64,000 nucleotides of DNA from Cryptomeria japonica (taxonomy: Eukaryota; Streptophyta; Pinopsida; Cupressales; Cupressaceae): NCBI RefSeq assembly GCF_030272615.1, contig NC_081413.1, positions 449,916,538 through 449,980,537 on the forward strand, read 5' to 3'. Numbering within the stretch: the stretch's first letter is position 1; each line of letters begins with the position of its first letter. Shown one piece after another: positions 1 to 11,857 of this stretch. Under the pieces are notes generated by a model. It was not told the DNA's origin. It saw nothing but the letters and a program-made list of their open reading frames with translations, and ran no database searches. A program made the translations under genes and the position numbers.

Positions 1-2
1 CA

Positions 3-2528
3 CCGAGGATCGATGATTTGTTTGATCAGCTTCAGGGTGCCAAAGTGTTTTCCAAAATAGACCTGAAGTCAGGATATCACCAGTTGAGAATTGTGGAAAG
101 TGATATCCACAAGACTGCGTTTCGCACCAGATATGGCCACTATGAGTTCACTGTGGTCCCATTCGGTCTTACGAATGCTCCAGCTGTATTCATGAGTCTC
201 ATGAATGGGGTATTCTGCACCTTCCTTGACCGATTTGTGATAGTGTTCCTCGATGACATATTGATCTATTCCCGAAATGAGCAGGAGCATGAGGAGCATT
301 TGAGGCAGGTTTTGTAGTGTTTGAGGGACAACCAGTTGTTCGGCAGTTTGTCGAAGTGTGCTTTCTTTAGATCAGAGGTCAAGTACCTAGGGCATGTTAT
401 ATCCGGTGATGGGATCTCAGTCGACCCATCAAAGATTAGAGCCATCATGGATTGGCCGGCACCTACCAGTGTGACAGAAGTCAGGAGCTTCATGGGTTTA
501 GCAGGATACTATAGGCGTTTTGTGGAGGGATTTTCCAGAGTTGCACACCCCATCACATCCCTCCAGCGAAAAGGGAAGAAATTCGAGTGGACAGAGAAGT
601 GTGAGAGGGCTTTTCAGGATCTAAAAAGGGCACTTACTAGTGCACCTATCCTTATTGTGCCAGACCCCACGGCCGACTTCATGGTATGCACGGATGCTTC
701 CTTAGATGGATTGGGAGCAGTTCTTATGCAGGAGGGTAGGGTTATAGCATACGAGTCTAGGAAACTTAAGACTCATGAGCTTAACTACCCTACGCACGAC
801 CTAGAGCTTGCAGCAGTTGTACATGCACTTGTGAGGTGGAGACACTTCCTTTTAGGTCATCACTTCGAGCTTCATTCAGACCATCAGAGTTTGCAGTATA
901 TCTTCACCCAGCCTAACCTTAATGCACGTCAGAGGAGATGGATGGAGTTCCTTTGTGAGTATGATTTTGATGTTCATTACATCAAAGGAAAGGAGAATGT
1001 GGTCGCAGATGCTCTAAGTAGGAGATGACATGAGGTTTACACCATATCCATGAGCACTGATTTGAGAGACCGTATTTTGCAGCAATTGCCAGAGGATGAT
1101 TGGTATCTAGAGGTTTGTCAGAGGATCCGTAATCAGGAGACCCTGGAGGGGAAGTTTGTGGACTACTCTTTGGAGTCCGATGGTTTATTACACCATAGAG
1201 GGCGCATTTATGTACCCTCTCCTGGGGGTTTGCGAGATTTCATTATCATGGAGGCTCATAGAGCTCCGTATGCAGCGCATCCCGGGGTTAAGAAGATGCA
1301 TGCTGACTTGAGGCAGCTATATCATTGGCCAGGAATGCGGCAGCTTATCGCCGAGTTAGTAGCCTGATGCCTTGAGTGTCAGAGAGTCAAGGCAGAGCAC
1401 TGCCATCCAGGTGGGTTACTCCAGTCCCATGCTATACCAGAGTGGAAATGGGATACTATATCCATGGACTTCATTATTGGTCTTCCTATGTCATCTCGTC
1501 GCCATGATGCTATCTTGGTGACAGTTGACAAATTGACCAAAGTAGCCCACTTCTCACCAGTCCGGACTACCTTCACAGCTCCAGCAGTGGCACAGGTGTT
1601 CTTACAGGACATTGTTAGGCTTCATGGTGTCCCACGCAAGATTATCTCTGATAGGGATTCTCTCTTTACATCTTCCTTTTGGAAGGCATTACAGACAGCG
1701 TTGGGCACCAAGCTCAACTTTAGCACCGCCTATCATCCAGAGACAAATGGACAGACAGAGCGGGTTAACCAGGTGTTAGAGGATATGCTCTGCATGTACG
1801 TCATGGATCATCAGACCCGATGGGAGGAGTACCTGCATTTAGTAGAATTTGCCTATAATAATGGGCATCACACTTCTTTGGGGATGCCACCCTTTCAGGC
1901 TTTGTACGGCAGACCATGCAGGACACCTTTGAGTTGGGATCGTATTGAGGACAGAGTGGCCATAGGCCCTGAGTTGGTCCGGGATATGGAGCAGCAGGTA
2001 ATTTTGATTAGACAGCGCCTTAGAGAGGCACAGGATAGGCAGAAGAAATATGCAAATGCAAAGAGGATAGACCGGAGTTACATGGTTGGGGATAGAGTTT
2101 TCCTGAGAGTGCGACCGCATAAGAGTCCAATCCGCTATGGAAAGGGTTCTAAGCTCGCACCTCGCTTTGTTGGACCATTCGAGATCCTTGAGAGGATAGG
2201 AGCAGTTGCTTATCACCTAGCTTTGCCACCTAGCCTGTCACGCATCCACGATGTGTTTCATGTGTCAGTTTTGAGAAAATATATCTATGATGAGTCTCAT
2301 ATTTTAGATTGGGATGCCTTGCAGGTGGAGTCGGACGGGCAGTTAGCCTTGGAGCCCATTCGCATTTTGGCATGCCGGACGTTGGCCCTTCGAGGTCGAG
2401 AGCTAGACCAGGTTAGGGTCCAGTGGGATTGCTATGATGAGGTTACAGCTTCATGGGAGGATACAGCATGTATGAGATCACAGTACCCTCATCTTTTTGA
2501 TGAACTCCAAGAGGACGTTCATGCCTAG
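3..2528 (+). pseudogene. Ty3/gypsy chromovirus pol (RT-RNase H-integrase-chromodomain), 5' end outside window
   Basis: This is the 3' two thirds of a retrotransposon polyprotein that copied element RNA into DNA and inserted it. It stays in one frame from base 3 to 2528. RT shows [11 protein letters not shown] near the left edge, the PFGLTNAP block and the FLDD active site (near 255). RNase H follows ([10 protein letters not shown]; ending [12 protein letters not shown] at 1028). Integrase shows a His-His-Cys-Cys zinc finger (about 1250-1390) and a DDE core: D in SMDFIIGLP, D in SDRDSLF, E in HPETNGQTER. A GPF block and a C-terminal chromodomain (residues near the end, SWEDTACMRSQYPHLF) place it among chromoviruses, probably near Tekay/Del. 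Three in-frame stops break it: TAG 315-317, TGA 1026-1028, TGA 1365-1367. There is no frameshift, so decay looks like point change only. Confidence 0.93.
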
Positions 2529-2538
2529 AGGGGGAGGG
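2527..2538 (+). other. Polypurine tract of the chromovirus
   Basis: AGAGGGGGAGGG overlaps the pol stop codon (TAG 2526-2528) and directly precedes a TGTGAGGCCC LTR start. This is the usual place and composition of the plus-strand primer of a Ty3/gypsy element. Confidence 0.8.
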
Positions 2539-4640
2539 TGTGAGGCCCTACCCCAACCCATCCTATCTCTTCAGTTATTTTCATTTTGGAACTATTTTGG
2601 ATACTAGTTTGGACACACTATGGATATAGAACTTTTCATGATTCCGCGATTTTGGTAACATTGATATATGTGGATGCTTCATTTCTATGCCTTGTGGATT
2701 ATAGAATATTATATGATTCTAGATTAGGGTAATGTTGTGATGATGCAAGTTATTATCTGAATTTCAGGATTTGATATAATGTTTGGAAAATGTTTGCATA
2801 TATTGTAGATGGATCAAATTTTGAGGATTATGAGGAAATTGCTTTGAATTGTGACAAATTATATTTCATAATGTCAAGTCTTTGTAGAATGAATGTATTG
2901 TATTCTGATTTTGTGATTTTATATATTATATGAGGCTATTTGGGAAGTACTAATGTTTAAATTGAGATGTGCAGGAAAATATCCATGTGACCATGGAAAT
3001 ATTAGGGAGAATCAAGCCTAGGCCAATGTGTGTTAGTAAAACCAGGGGTTGTCTATTTGGAGAGACAACACCCCGTATGTACTGTATTTTATTCGTAAAT
3101 GTAAAATGTTGCATGAGTGTAATTTGTATTTATTTGATTGATTAAATTGTTAAAGGGACAATTGCCATGGGGTTATTGTGATGTGGAATTATTTTGTAGT
3201 GTCACTTGACACCTATGTAGTATGTTGTGTTGGCAATTGTCATGTCACCTTTTTGAAAGTTTTATTTTGTTTAATGGTTATATCCCCTAATTATCCTTGA
3301 AGGAACCAAGAAATCTAGGTTAGAGAGCCACAAGGAAGGTCAACTCAGAGTTGACCCGTAGGTTAACTTCAGGTGGACTTTCTGAAGGTCAAATCAACTC
3401 CTAGAGTCAATTTTAGAGCTTTTCTATTAGGCCTCATGGGGTACCTATGGGTGAAGGCCAAAATTGGCCATGTGTCTTTCCCTTAGGACTTGTTTAACCA
3501 CCCAAAAAAGTGGTTTTCCCAAGATGGACGAATTCCATCTATAGGAGTGCCATCCTTGGAAGGAGAACCTTCTTGGAGATAGTAATCCCTCTTCCCCATT
3601 CCATTTCCCTTCTCTAGGCACCTAGGTTAGGGAGTGTGTAAGACCTAGGGAAGACCAACCCAATGGGAGATCACTCACTCTATCCAAGAGGTTGGAAGGA
3701 GTGAGAGAGGCCTTCTTAGGCTAAGAATGGAAGCTTAGTGAGCTAATCACCCACTCTCCATTCTTGGAGATTTTTTTGGGAAAACTTGGGAAAATAAAAG
3801 AGAAAACCAGTTTTAGGAATTAGAGGAATTTTGGGGGCCAAGGATTGCAGAAAGTTGTGTGGATTGGGCAGCTCATCTCCAACTAAGTTTAGCATACCTA
3901 TTGGCAGAATAAGGTTGGTTGTAATCTCCTCTTGGTTTTGTTGTTTATGTTAGTTATGTTGTTTTGTCAAGGAAAGAAATGCTTGTAAAGAAAGTATGTA
4001 TGTAAATTGTTGTTGAAGAAAATAATGTGTAGTTTCATTTCTATGTTTTTCTGTTTTGTGTTCTTGTTTTGGGAGTGTCCAAGATCTTCTACTCTTGGGA
4101 GAGTAGGATGATCTTGGGGTGGAAGAAGCATGACAGCCTTGGGTGAGAGGCTCTCCTTAAGGAGAGTGATCTCAAGGGTGTCCTTTGTGACCCTTGCTAC
4201 ATAGCCTTGTGTATGCATTTGGGGGTCATAAGGGGAGAGAAATGGCTTTGAGCCTTTGGGGGGGCATAAGGTGGTTGGGATGAATTATGTTGAGTATTTT
4301 GTGTTGCCATGAGGTGGCTTGTGTTATATTTTTGGCTGCAGTCTCCCCAACGGTACTTGGTCCACTTCCACCCATAGATTGATCTCCACAAATGTGGTGA
4401 TAGTGTAGCTTGGGATGGGAAAGTGTATGTGTTGTGTGTTTGCCCTATTGTTATGTTGTATTGCTTGGTTGTAACCCGTCTAGGTCTTGATTCTCCTAGC
4501 TCGGGGGTGGCTTCTGGTAAGCCTAGGCTGGGAGGTGAGCATCCCATGGTCACAGTCCTAAAACTTTACTTGCAGGTGGCTTGGGGAAAAGGACTAGGAG
4601 TTGCAGATTTTGTGTTGCAGACTTCTATTTCAGATTTCTG
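2539..4640 (+). repeat. 3' LTR of the chromovirus (start clear, end uncertain)
   Basis: The LTR starts with TGTGAGGCCC immediately after the polypurine tract. The 5' LTR is outside the window, so the right end cannot be fixed by comparison. The moderately GC-rich text continues to about 4640, then changes to an AT-rich style, and I use that change as a provisional end. The other LTR-like block in this window with a related start style is 4.77 kb long (47445-52210), so this LTR could run considerably further right and even include the hairpin array at 5784. No coding capacity was seen in it. Confidence 0.55.
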
Positions 4641-5479
4641 ATTTTTATTTAAATGCAGAAAAGAAGAAAGAAATGTAACCTTATGATTTGTAGCAAAAAG
4701 AAAAAAAGGAAGAGAAAGTGCAGATGTAAATATAGGACTTAAAATGATTCTGTTTCTGTTTAAATAAATGTAATTAATATTTTCTGTGTAAAAGATTAGA
4801 GAAAAAAAAAGGGACTGTTAGACTATTTACCCATTTTCGTATTTGGGTTATTGTAACTATCATTCTGGAAAAACAATGTAAATGTGACTTTTATTATATT
4901 TGATGACTATTGTGTTTGTTGTAGTCTACATTTAAATCTGGTTTGTAACATGTTATTTACTGCAATATTAAAGAAGAGAAAACAAAAAAAAAGGATGCAT
5001 TAGGAGTTCTTATTCAATATTTACTAGTTTTATTTACTGCAAATGTTAAAGAAAGAAAAAAGAAGAAGAAATGCAGTAGGGTTATTATTTACTTGCTTAG
5101 TTTTATATTCTGTTATTTTATGTCTATTAGAAAGAAAGGAGAACCAGTATTGCTTTATTGTTGTAGAAAGTTTAAATAAAAGAAAGAAATAAATAGATCT
5201 ATTCTAAATGCTGTTAGAAGACTAAAAACGGAATGTAGATGGTTAAAAACCTCAGATCAATATAAGGGTTTTTAACCCTATTACTTCAACATTTAGTCAT
5301 ATATATCTCTATATGTATATAGGTATATATATTGAAAATATATACCTATATAGATATAGAATATATATATGTATAAGCTCCCTGTATGTGCATACCCCTG
5401 TAACAACAGAATAAAGGATGCATTTTGGACTTGTGCATCTCTGTTTCAAACATATAAAAGAATTGCAGAATAAACTTCG

Positions 5480-5491
5480 TATATATATATA

Positions 5492-5528
<37 letters not shown>
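5480..5528. repeat. (AT)n microsatellite
   Basis: Alternating AT over nearly 50 bases, interrupted once by a C (ATCTAT near 5493). Confidence 0.95.
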
Positions 5529-5530
<2 letters not shown>

Positions 5531-5638
5531 GCATCTGAAAAACATACCCTGTAGATGTCTGTAGAACAAAACCAACAAAGACATTTATGTTATGATCTGA
5601 TCATAACAATGGATATATGTGTATTTAAACATATATAT

Positions 5639-5642
<4 letters not shown>

Positions 5643-5676
<34 letters not shown>
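5643..5676. repeat. (AT)n microsatellite
   Basis: Uninterrupted alternating AT over about 34 bases. Confidence 0.95.
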
Positions 5677-5678
<2 letters not shown>

Positions 5679-5783
5679 GATATATTCAAAAAAAATCACA
5701 TCTTATAACATGTTTTTATCAACCCACGAATATATTTAAATGAATAACAAAAAAAAAATCTTGTAATAACATTGTTGGCCGAA

Positions 5784-6034
5784 CCACTGTGTGTAAACAC
5801 AGTGGACGGCTCTCGGGCCGCGCCACTGTGTTTACCCATAGTGGACGGCATGGCAAGGCCGAGCCACTGTGTGTAAACATAGTGGGCGGTGCTTGGGCCG
5901 CGCCACTGTGCTTACCCACAGTGGACAGCACAGAGGGTGCCACCACTGTGTGTAAGCACAGTGGACGGTCTGCGGCCGCCACTGTGCTTATACACAGTGG
6001 ACGGCACTGCCGTCACTGTGTATAAACACAGTGG
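5784..6034. repeat. Array of seven 22-bp hairpins with alternating orientation
   Basis: Seven units start at 5784, 5823, 5864, 5903, 5943, 5979 and 6013, spaced 34-41 bp. Each is CCACTGTG, a 6-base loop, then CACAGTGG (8-9 bp stem, with at most one or two variants; unit 7 begins T instead of C). Loops alternate between TGTAAA-like and TTTACC/CTTACC-like forms, and even units are close to reverse complements of odd units. Linkers are GC-rich and partly self-complementary (ACGGC...GCCG). The array is a GC island in AT-rich DNA. No known family was recognised. It could be a foldback element, part of an LTR, or a structured-RNA region. Confidence 0.9.
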
Positions 6035-6177
6035 CGACCGGGAGAGCCCCGCGCCGCCTCCTCCCCTCATTTCCCCCTCTACGAAACCCTCCGCCGTGCC
6101 CTAGCTCCGCCGTACCTGCGATCTCCAAACCAAAAACAACAAAGGGGGACAAACAATAAAATAAAGGGGTTTAATAA

Positions 6178-6202
6178 ACCCTAACCCATTTCGGGTTAGG
6201 GT
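6178..6202. repeat. Telomere-like hairpin 1
   Basis: ACCCTAACCC and GGGTTAGGGT form a perfect 10-bp stem around a 5-base loop (ATTTC). A telo-box-like AAACCCTAA overlaps at 6176-6184. Confidence 0.85.
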
Positions 6203-6242
6203 ATGAAATGATGAATAAAATAAAATAAGAGTAATATATATA

Positions 6243-6287
6243 AAAAATGCAACCCTAACCCAATTTCGGGTTAGGGTTAGCATTTTA
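6243..6287. repeat. Telomere-like hairpin 2
   Basis: AACCCTAACCC pairs with GGGTTAGGGTT (11 bp, 6-base loop). The stem continues outwards as AAAATGC/GCATTTT with one bulged A, about 18 bp in all. Confidence 0.85.
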
Positions 6288-7262
6288 ATAATAATAATAA
6301 TATATATATATATATATATTTTGGGAGATTTAGATTGGTGTATTATAATTTGATTTTTAATTTATAATGAGGGTTAGTAAATAAGAATTTATACTGTGAT
6401 TTTATATATATATAAAGAATTTTAAATTGGGATTTTAAAGTTAGATTTTAGTATATAATTTGGGGTTAAGTTTATAATTGAAATATTATGGAAATTTAAA
6501 CCCTGATTTTAATAATTGAATTATTATGGGATTTTAGACTTTTGATTTTAATATATATAAATATGGGGTTAATTTAATAATTGAACAATTATAAGTTCCC
6601 ATTCCGTAGAAATTTTAAATTTCAATTAATTCAAGGGGGTTAATAATATAGGACTATTATAGTTGGATAAACTATACGTTTAATCCAGCAATATATTTAA
6701 TTAAGCAATGGACTTACCCCCCCCATGTAATTGGACGATAGGAAAATTTGAAAGAAGGAATTTGTAAATTTAGGAACCTTAAGCCCTTGAGATCGATTTT
6801 TGGTCGGATTGAAAATTATTTGACAAAATCAAGGGGTTTAGGGAAGATCAGAATTGGCCTTAGCTCATTGTCGGTTTTAGTGGGCAAATGACATTGTAGT
6901 AATTCGAAACCCTCATCGGGTGGATGTGTATAATAAATTTTATAAAAGTATCAAATAATCATTAGCAATATCATTATATGACCTGGAATGATTTAATACG
7001 TCTAGATAGCCAATTTTCCCTTGATTTAATTAGCGACAGCTTGTCTTAGGTAATTGAGCTAGCTGACTAAATCCTTGAGGCTAATTAATCCCCTCCCAAC
7101 AAGTCGCTCGCTCGAGTTGGTTAATTTCTCCAACCTTGGAAGTAAATATAGTTACATCATGGATAAAACAAAACTTTAATATTAGGATTTATAGCGAGTT
7201 CATGACGTCAAAAAAAAAAATTTGTTGTTCCATTTTTGTGCCCTAAAGTTTGGGCACGACAC

Positions 7263-7274
7263 TCTAATACCAAT
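7263..7274 (-). other. Degenerate primer binding site (copia type)
   Basis: On the minus strand this reads ATTGGTATTAGAG, one change from the initiator-tRNA-Met PBS TGGTATCAGAG. It lies directly at the 3' end of the LTR at 7275-8651, so that LTR is a 5' LTR in minus orientation. The internal region expected to its left is missing. Confidence 0.65.
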
Positions 7275-8651
7275 TGTTGAACATAGAGTACCACTGGGAG
7301 GGGGGGGTAAATCAGTGGTTCCTAGGTCTATTCTTTTTCTGATCTAATCTTGAGAAAATCAATTATTTACTTATTCACATAGATAGTCAAACTGGTAATA
7401 TAAGAAAGAAGGGAAAAGGGATCATGCATACACACCCAACTCACAACACCAGATTTACGAGGAAAAAACCAAATATGGGAAAAACCTTGGTGAGAAGAGT
7501 TGCTGCAGTCTACTGCTCCAATCCAGCCTCACAATAAACACAGTTCCAAAATTTTGGGCACCAACCCAAGGAACACCAACCCTACACTTTTAGGGCACCA
7601 ACCTAAGGAGCACCAACCCCTACACAAAGCTCTAACTTGGCAATGTATATTGAAATACTATTTGAGTATAATTTAGGCTTCTTACTGCAAATGAATTATG
7701 CAGCTCTTGAATCAATTAACTTTCTGTTATCTTTCTCTCCTTATCACACACAATCTCTCAGTACACTTTATCACAGTGGGATGTTGTGTGCTCTGCCATG
7801 CCCTACCGATAAGGCTAAACTACTTGACTATGAAACTACTAGTAGGATCCTCTGACCGGTCTGCCTGCTTGCTCACACTATAAATTTATTAAAATCCCTT
7901 CTCAAGTTTTCTTCTTCCAACTCCTCTCCACAATACTTTCTTCACTACAACATCCTCTACCTTCTGCACATTGCTCCATTTTCTTATAGGATGATTTCAT
8001 GCCAAAACAATTCAAAATCTAGGCAATTAGGTTTTCTTCATCATCCTCGAGGTAAATCAAATTCGGTCAGATCTTGCAAGATCTGAACTCCTTGAAGTCC
8101 ATAGGTTCAACTCCATCATTTCCATGCCTTTTAAAACATGTTTTCTGGATAGGGGAGACACGATCATTTATATAGATTTATGTTTGTCAAATTGCTATTA
8201 ATGCCTCTGTTGTTTCCTTCTCGAGGTATTATTTCAATCCGATCTTCTCGCTTTGATCCAGGTGCCAAATACTCCCTTGATCTTCCTCTGTGATTCCTTA
8301 TTCCTCAAGCCACAATCAGTCTGATACAATCCCTTGATTTGTGGTTCATTCATTAATGGCAAATATCTGTTTCATTGACCCTATGGATGAAGCTTCACCA
8401 ACCACACCCTACTTGCCACCTTATCTTCACACTAATCAAGACATGGCTTTCCAATGTTCAGTCAGACTGACAAACACATACCAGTAAAAACCTTTGCTAG
8501 TAGAGTGTTCTTCACATGTTGATTGATATAGCATCCTGTACCAGTTGTACATCTTAACATTTTGCCTCTTCATCATTATCCAGGCAGCCATCTACCATGC
8601 ACAAATTCCACTGGTTGACATCAATGACAACTAAGTGCCAAAATGCCAACA
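7275..8651 (-). repeat. Ty1/copia LTR (5' LTR, minus orientation), orphan
   Basis: On the minus strand it starts TGTTGGCATTTTGG at 8651 and ends ...CAACA at 7275. Near its end are a C-run (GGGAGGGGGGGG on +) and the TTTTTCCC/TTGG motif shared with other copia LTRs in the window (near 7461-7486). It is clearly related to the LTR at 10116-11738, with matching blocks such as TAGGGCACCAACC and GTTGACATCAATGACAAC. No target duplication could be tested. The right end is less certain than the left because LTR-like text continues to about 8773. Confidence 0.7.
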
Positions 8652-8778
8652 ACCAACTGGTAACATGGTTCACAGGTTACACCAACAACAAACATCATCT
8701 ATTGGTACTGATAGTTACAACAAGTTTATTCACATCGACATCCAGTCTACACCAATAGTAGATTATACCAGCACTCTA

Positions 8779-9457
8779 AGTTGACTTGAAATAATATTGT
8801 TTTGTATTATAATTATACTTGTATAGCCAACATGATGTATTGTAAAGACTCATATATGTATGAGATCTTGTAGGTCATTTTGAAATAAAATTAGGTAATG
8901 TAAGGAAGCAATATATGAGATGTGATAGGTTATGATAGCAAATGAACTGTATATGCATTTTGATGTAATTATGTTATGAGCAAATAAGAGCAGAGTAGAG
9001 CAAAGAAAGGTTTGTGGCAAAGATACGATAGAGCTTAAACCAGAATTGAATCTAGCATTCCAGATGCTATTTTGAGTAGTACATTGTTATTGGATTTAAC
9101 TATCCAATTATGTAGTCCCTGTGACTCCATTTTGTTGTTGAGCAGTGAGCTCTAGGCAATTGGCCTTCCTGCATGTGTAGGCCCTTATTGTACAAGTAAT
9201 ATTTATTCATATTGGTCAGTGAGTAAATATTGTGGGTCACAAATCTCACTGAGGTTTTCCCCTATCGGGTTTCCTCGCCAAAAATATCCATGTTATGGTG
9301 TGAATTGATTCTTATTCTTTTGTTTCTCTTTATTGCATCATTATTTGTTTACCGGTATATTAATCTGGGTTGTAAAGTTGCAACCAAGTTTAAATATTTG
9401 ATTTACTAGTTAGACACTAATTTAGCCCCCCTCTTAGTGTCTTTGGGTTTGTCCTAG
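8779..9457 (+). repeat. Possible plus-strand copia LTR fragment or solo LTR
   Basis: The right end has the plus-strand hallmarks of a copia LTR end: GAGGTTTTCCCC...GGGTTTCCTCG near 9250, then CCCCCCTCTTAGTGTC and a terminal CCTAGCA. It stops where the minus-strand gag begins. TCTAA occurs on both sides (8774-8778 and 9458-9462) and could be a target duplication, but gag does not resume on the left, so an orderly solo-LTR insertion is not established. Confidence 0.4.
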
Positions 9458-9460
9458 CAT

Positions 9461-10041
9461 CTAAAATAAGGAGCCAAATAACTCATCCATTGTAAAGGTT
9501 TTTAGATCCTTAGCTTCCTCTATGGCAGAAACCTTAGTACCATACTTACTTGGAAGACATATAAGTACATTTTTTACAATAATTTCATCAGCAATTTCTT
9601 CTCCAAGTCCTCTAATGGTGTTCAAAGTTTCATCTACTCTGTGAAGGTAATCTATAATCTTTTCTTCATCTTTCATCTTCAAGCCTTCAAGCTGACCTCT
9701 TGGTGATTGTAGCTTGGTCTCTTTGACTTTGGCATCTCCTTCAAATAATCTTTGCAATTTATCCCAGGTCTCCTTGGCAGATGCACAGTACATGACCTTG
9801 ATGAACTTATTATCTGACAACCCACTTAGTGTAGCATGTTTAGCCTTTGCATTGTTCTCATACTCCTTCTTAGCATTCAGATCAGTGGGAGGAACACTAG
9901 GGACAATATACCCTTTCTTGATAGACATCCACACATCAAAACCAAGAGAGGAAAGATAGGTCTCCATTCTTCTTCTCCAGAAGGCATAGTTAGATCCATC
10001 AAACATGGGGCTTGTGAGGAGGCGGACTCATTTCTTGCCAT
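9461..10041 (-). pseudogene. Ty1/copia gag (capsid), truncated
   Basis: Capsid protein of a copia element, the building block of the virus-like particle. The likely start is the ATG at 10041 on the minus strand (MARNESASSQAP), 60 bases inside the PBS. A one-base shift near the CCCC run at about 10010 then joins to MFDGSNYAFWRRRMETYL. The plant copia Gag pattern (UBN2 type) is visible: FW...ME.YL, AKETWDKLQRLFEG, LKMKDEEKIIDYLHRV, LCLPSKYG-like LICLPSKYGTKVSAIEE. The reading stops after MDELFGSLF, before the zinc knuckle, where a plus-strand LTR end abuts. The rest of gag and all of pol are absent. Confidence 0.88.
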
Positions 10042-10101
10042 TGTGTTCTTTGACCAAAATCCACCGAAGATAGAGAAAACTTTAATCAACCAAGAACCTA
10101 T

Positions 10102-10113
10102 GCTCTGATACCA
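10102..10113 (-). other. Primer binding site (initiator tRNA-Met)
   Basis: The minus strand reads TGGTATCAGAGC, the exact plant copia PBS, two bases from the LTR end. It is intact, unlike the other copia PBS copies in the window. Confidence 0.9.
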
Positions 10114-10115
10114 AT

Positions 10116-11738
10116 TTTTGAACACAATGTACCACTGAGAGGGGGGTGAATCAGTGGTTCCTACTGAGTCTTTTCTCTTTAAACCAATCTTTGAGTACTG
10201 GTAACAACCTAAACACTAAGAAATCAAACCGACAAGATATGAGAAGATATCAAAAGAGGCAAACACACAAATGTATAACCCACAACACCAGATGTATGAG
10301 GAAAACCCTATATGGGAAAAACCTCAGTGATAAATGTTGTTGGAGTCTACTACTCCAATCCAGCTTCATAAGGAAATAATAGGTTAGAAATGATTTAGGG
10401 CACCAACCCAAGCAACACCAACCCTTACACCAAGCACCAAGCACCAACACCTGATCAACTAATTTCTATCAGTTATCAACCTTCTCTTCTTCATGGGTTC
10501 TTCCATTGGCGGTTATCAAATTTCTCTCTTTGATCACTTACCAGCTTTTCCCAGCCTTTCTTCTCTTTCTCTAAACCTCACACTTCACATTGTCACACTT
10601 GGATGCTTTCCTAACCATTCAATCTCTACTGGTATGCTTGACTATTAAGATTATAATAGTTTGGTAGTTAGTCTATCTCTATCGGTTAGAACCTCTCACT
10701 GATTCATCCTGTTAACTCCACACTCTAATTCTCTCTGAAAGAACTCTTAGACAAATAGTCTCTTTTCTTTCTCAAGCTTTCTTCTCTCTCAAAACTCACA
10801 TCCAACATCAACATCTTCAGTCTCAAGTTCACATATTTGTATGTGAGGGTTCCCGCCAAAAGCAACATTCAAATGGTGGTGTGATAGGGTTTTCCTCTAC
10901 CAGCTCAATTTGTATCCGATCTGATCAAATCTATTTTTTTGTAAAGATGATTTATATCATATCAAACAACACCACCATTTCCTTTCCTTCCAATGCATGT
11001 TTTCTATTTTTAGTTGTCTACAACATGATTTTCAATTTTGCTCTATTAGTCACCTTTAATGGCTTAGTTGTTTCCTTCGGCCAATGAGTACAAGGATCAG
11101 ATCATCCTATAAAGTTAATTTAATTATCTAGCCACTCTATCTCCCTCAAGCCACAATATTCTACCATCGTCCTATGATTTGTGGGTTCTTCATTAATGTC
11201 GACCTACTTGTTAACTTTTACGTCAATGAGTACTTCACTGACCTCTGCATGCTCGCCACTTGGTTTCCACCTATCATCCTTGTCGACATCCACCTATGCT
11301 TAGACTACAAAGTTGGTCTGACATGCTTCACCGACCAAGACTTACTACCGGTTCAAATCACCTTACTGGTATAACCTAACTTCACCGGTGGACCTTCATA
11401 CCTGTTGATTTCTTCTATGTCGGTGGATCAACTTGTTCTTCCATCAAACATGCTGGTCCATCCACTGAATCCATTTAATGATTGCATTATACTTCTCTTT
11501 TCTATCAATGATCACATCCCTCTTTTCTTCTTTTCTTATTTGATTACTTGTCGGTGGTCCTGCTTTACCAGTAGACATTGCACTTCATGTGTACTAGTAA
11601 CGTACCTTTTATGTCTACTTACATACTCTATCCTTCATACCAGTTGGAATCATTACTTATTTCACCCATACTAGTCCCCACTACATACTCATCAGTGACC
11701 ATTCCATATCAGTTGACATCAATGACAACATAATCCCA
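10116..11738 (-). repeat. Ty1/copia 5' LTR (minus orientation)
   Basis: It adjoins the PBS and gag described at 9461-10113. The plus strand starts TTTTGAACACAATG (minus-strand LTR end) with the C-run a few bases in. The other end is inferred from similarity to the LTR at 7275-8651, around GTTGACATCAATGACAAC (about 11715-11738). The usual TGTTGGCATT start is degenerate here, so the right end may be off by tens of bases. Short ORFs within it are not genes. Confidence 0.7.
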
Positions 11739-11857
11739 ATATCTCTCTGGAGCAATTCTTGATCAACACCTAGATCAATTGGTCATCATGGTGTCTGCAC
11801 CTGATTACAAGAAGGCCAACCTTGAGCCATGAAATAGATCAATTGTTTGGAATTTAA
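11739..11857. other. Unassigned spacer
   Basis: Between the copia LTR and the coding relic. No feature recognised. Confidence 0.4.

Larger units (their letters stand above)
4641..5783. other. AT-rich non-coding stretch with microsatellites
   Basis: No coding region recognised. It contains purine-rich degenerate repeats (TTTACTGCAA...AAAGAAGA-like blocks near 4955 and 5030), an inverted repeat at 5318-5350 (TATAGGTATATAT / ATATATACCTATA) and two AT microsatellites at 5480-5528 and 5643-5676. Short ORFs here are made of TA dinucleotides and are not genes. Confidence 0.7.
6035..7262. other. Non-coding region: GC-rich edge, telomere-like hairpins, then AT-rich DNA
   Basis: 6035-6125 is GC-rich (CCGCC-rich) and continues from the hairpin array. 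Two hairpins with telomere-like stems follow at 6178-6202 and 6243-6287. From about 6300 to 7230 the DNA is AT-rich and shows no coding signal or recognisable element. Next to the PBS-like site, at about 7240-7259, lies a small hairpin (GTGCCC/GGGCAC). Confidence 0.6.

Noticed and set aside
5309-5982. Short ORFs through the AT microsatellites and hairpin array
   Set aside because: Products of dinucleotide repeats and hairpins (runs of Tyr/Ile, repeated HTVV); no conservation or domain.
5784-6034. CRISPR-like array
   Set aside because: The repeats are short palindromes that alternate in orientation with GC-rich, mutually similar linkers. There are no unique spacers and no cas genes, and the context is a plant genome.
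6176-6287. True telomere or interstitial telomere array
   Set aside because: Only two partial repeats in each stem, arranged as hairpins. Not a tandem array.
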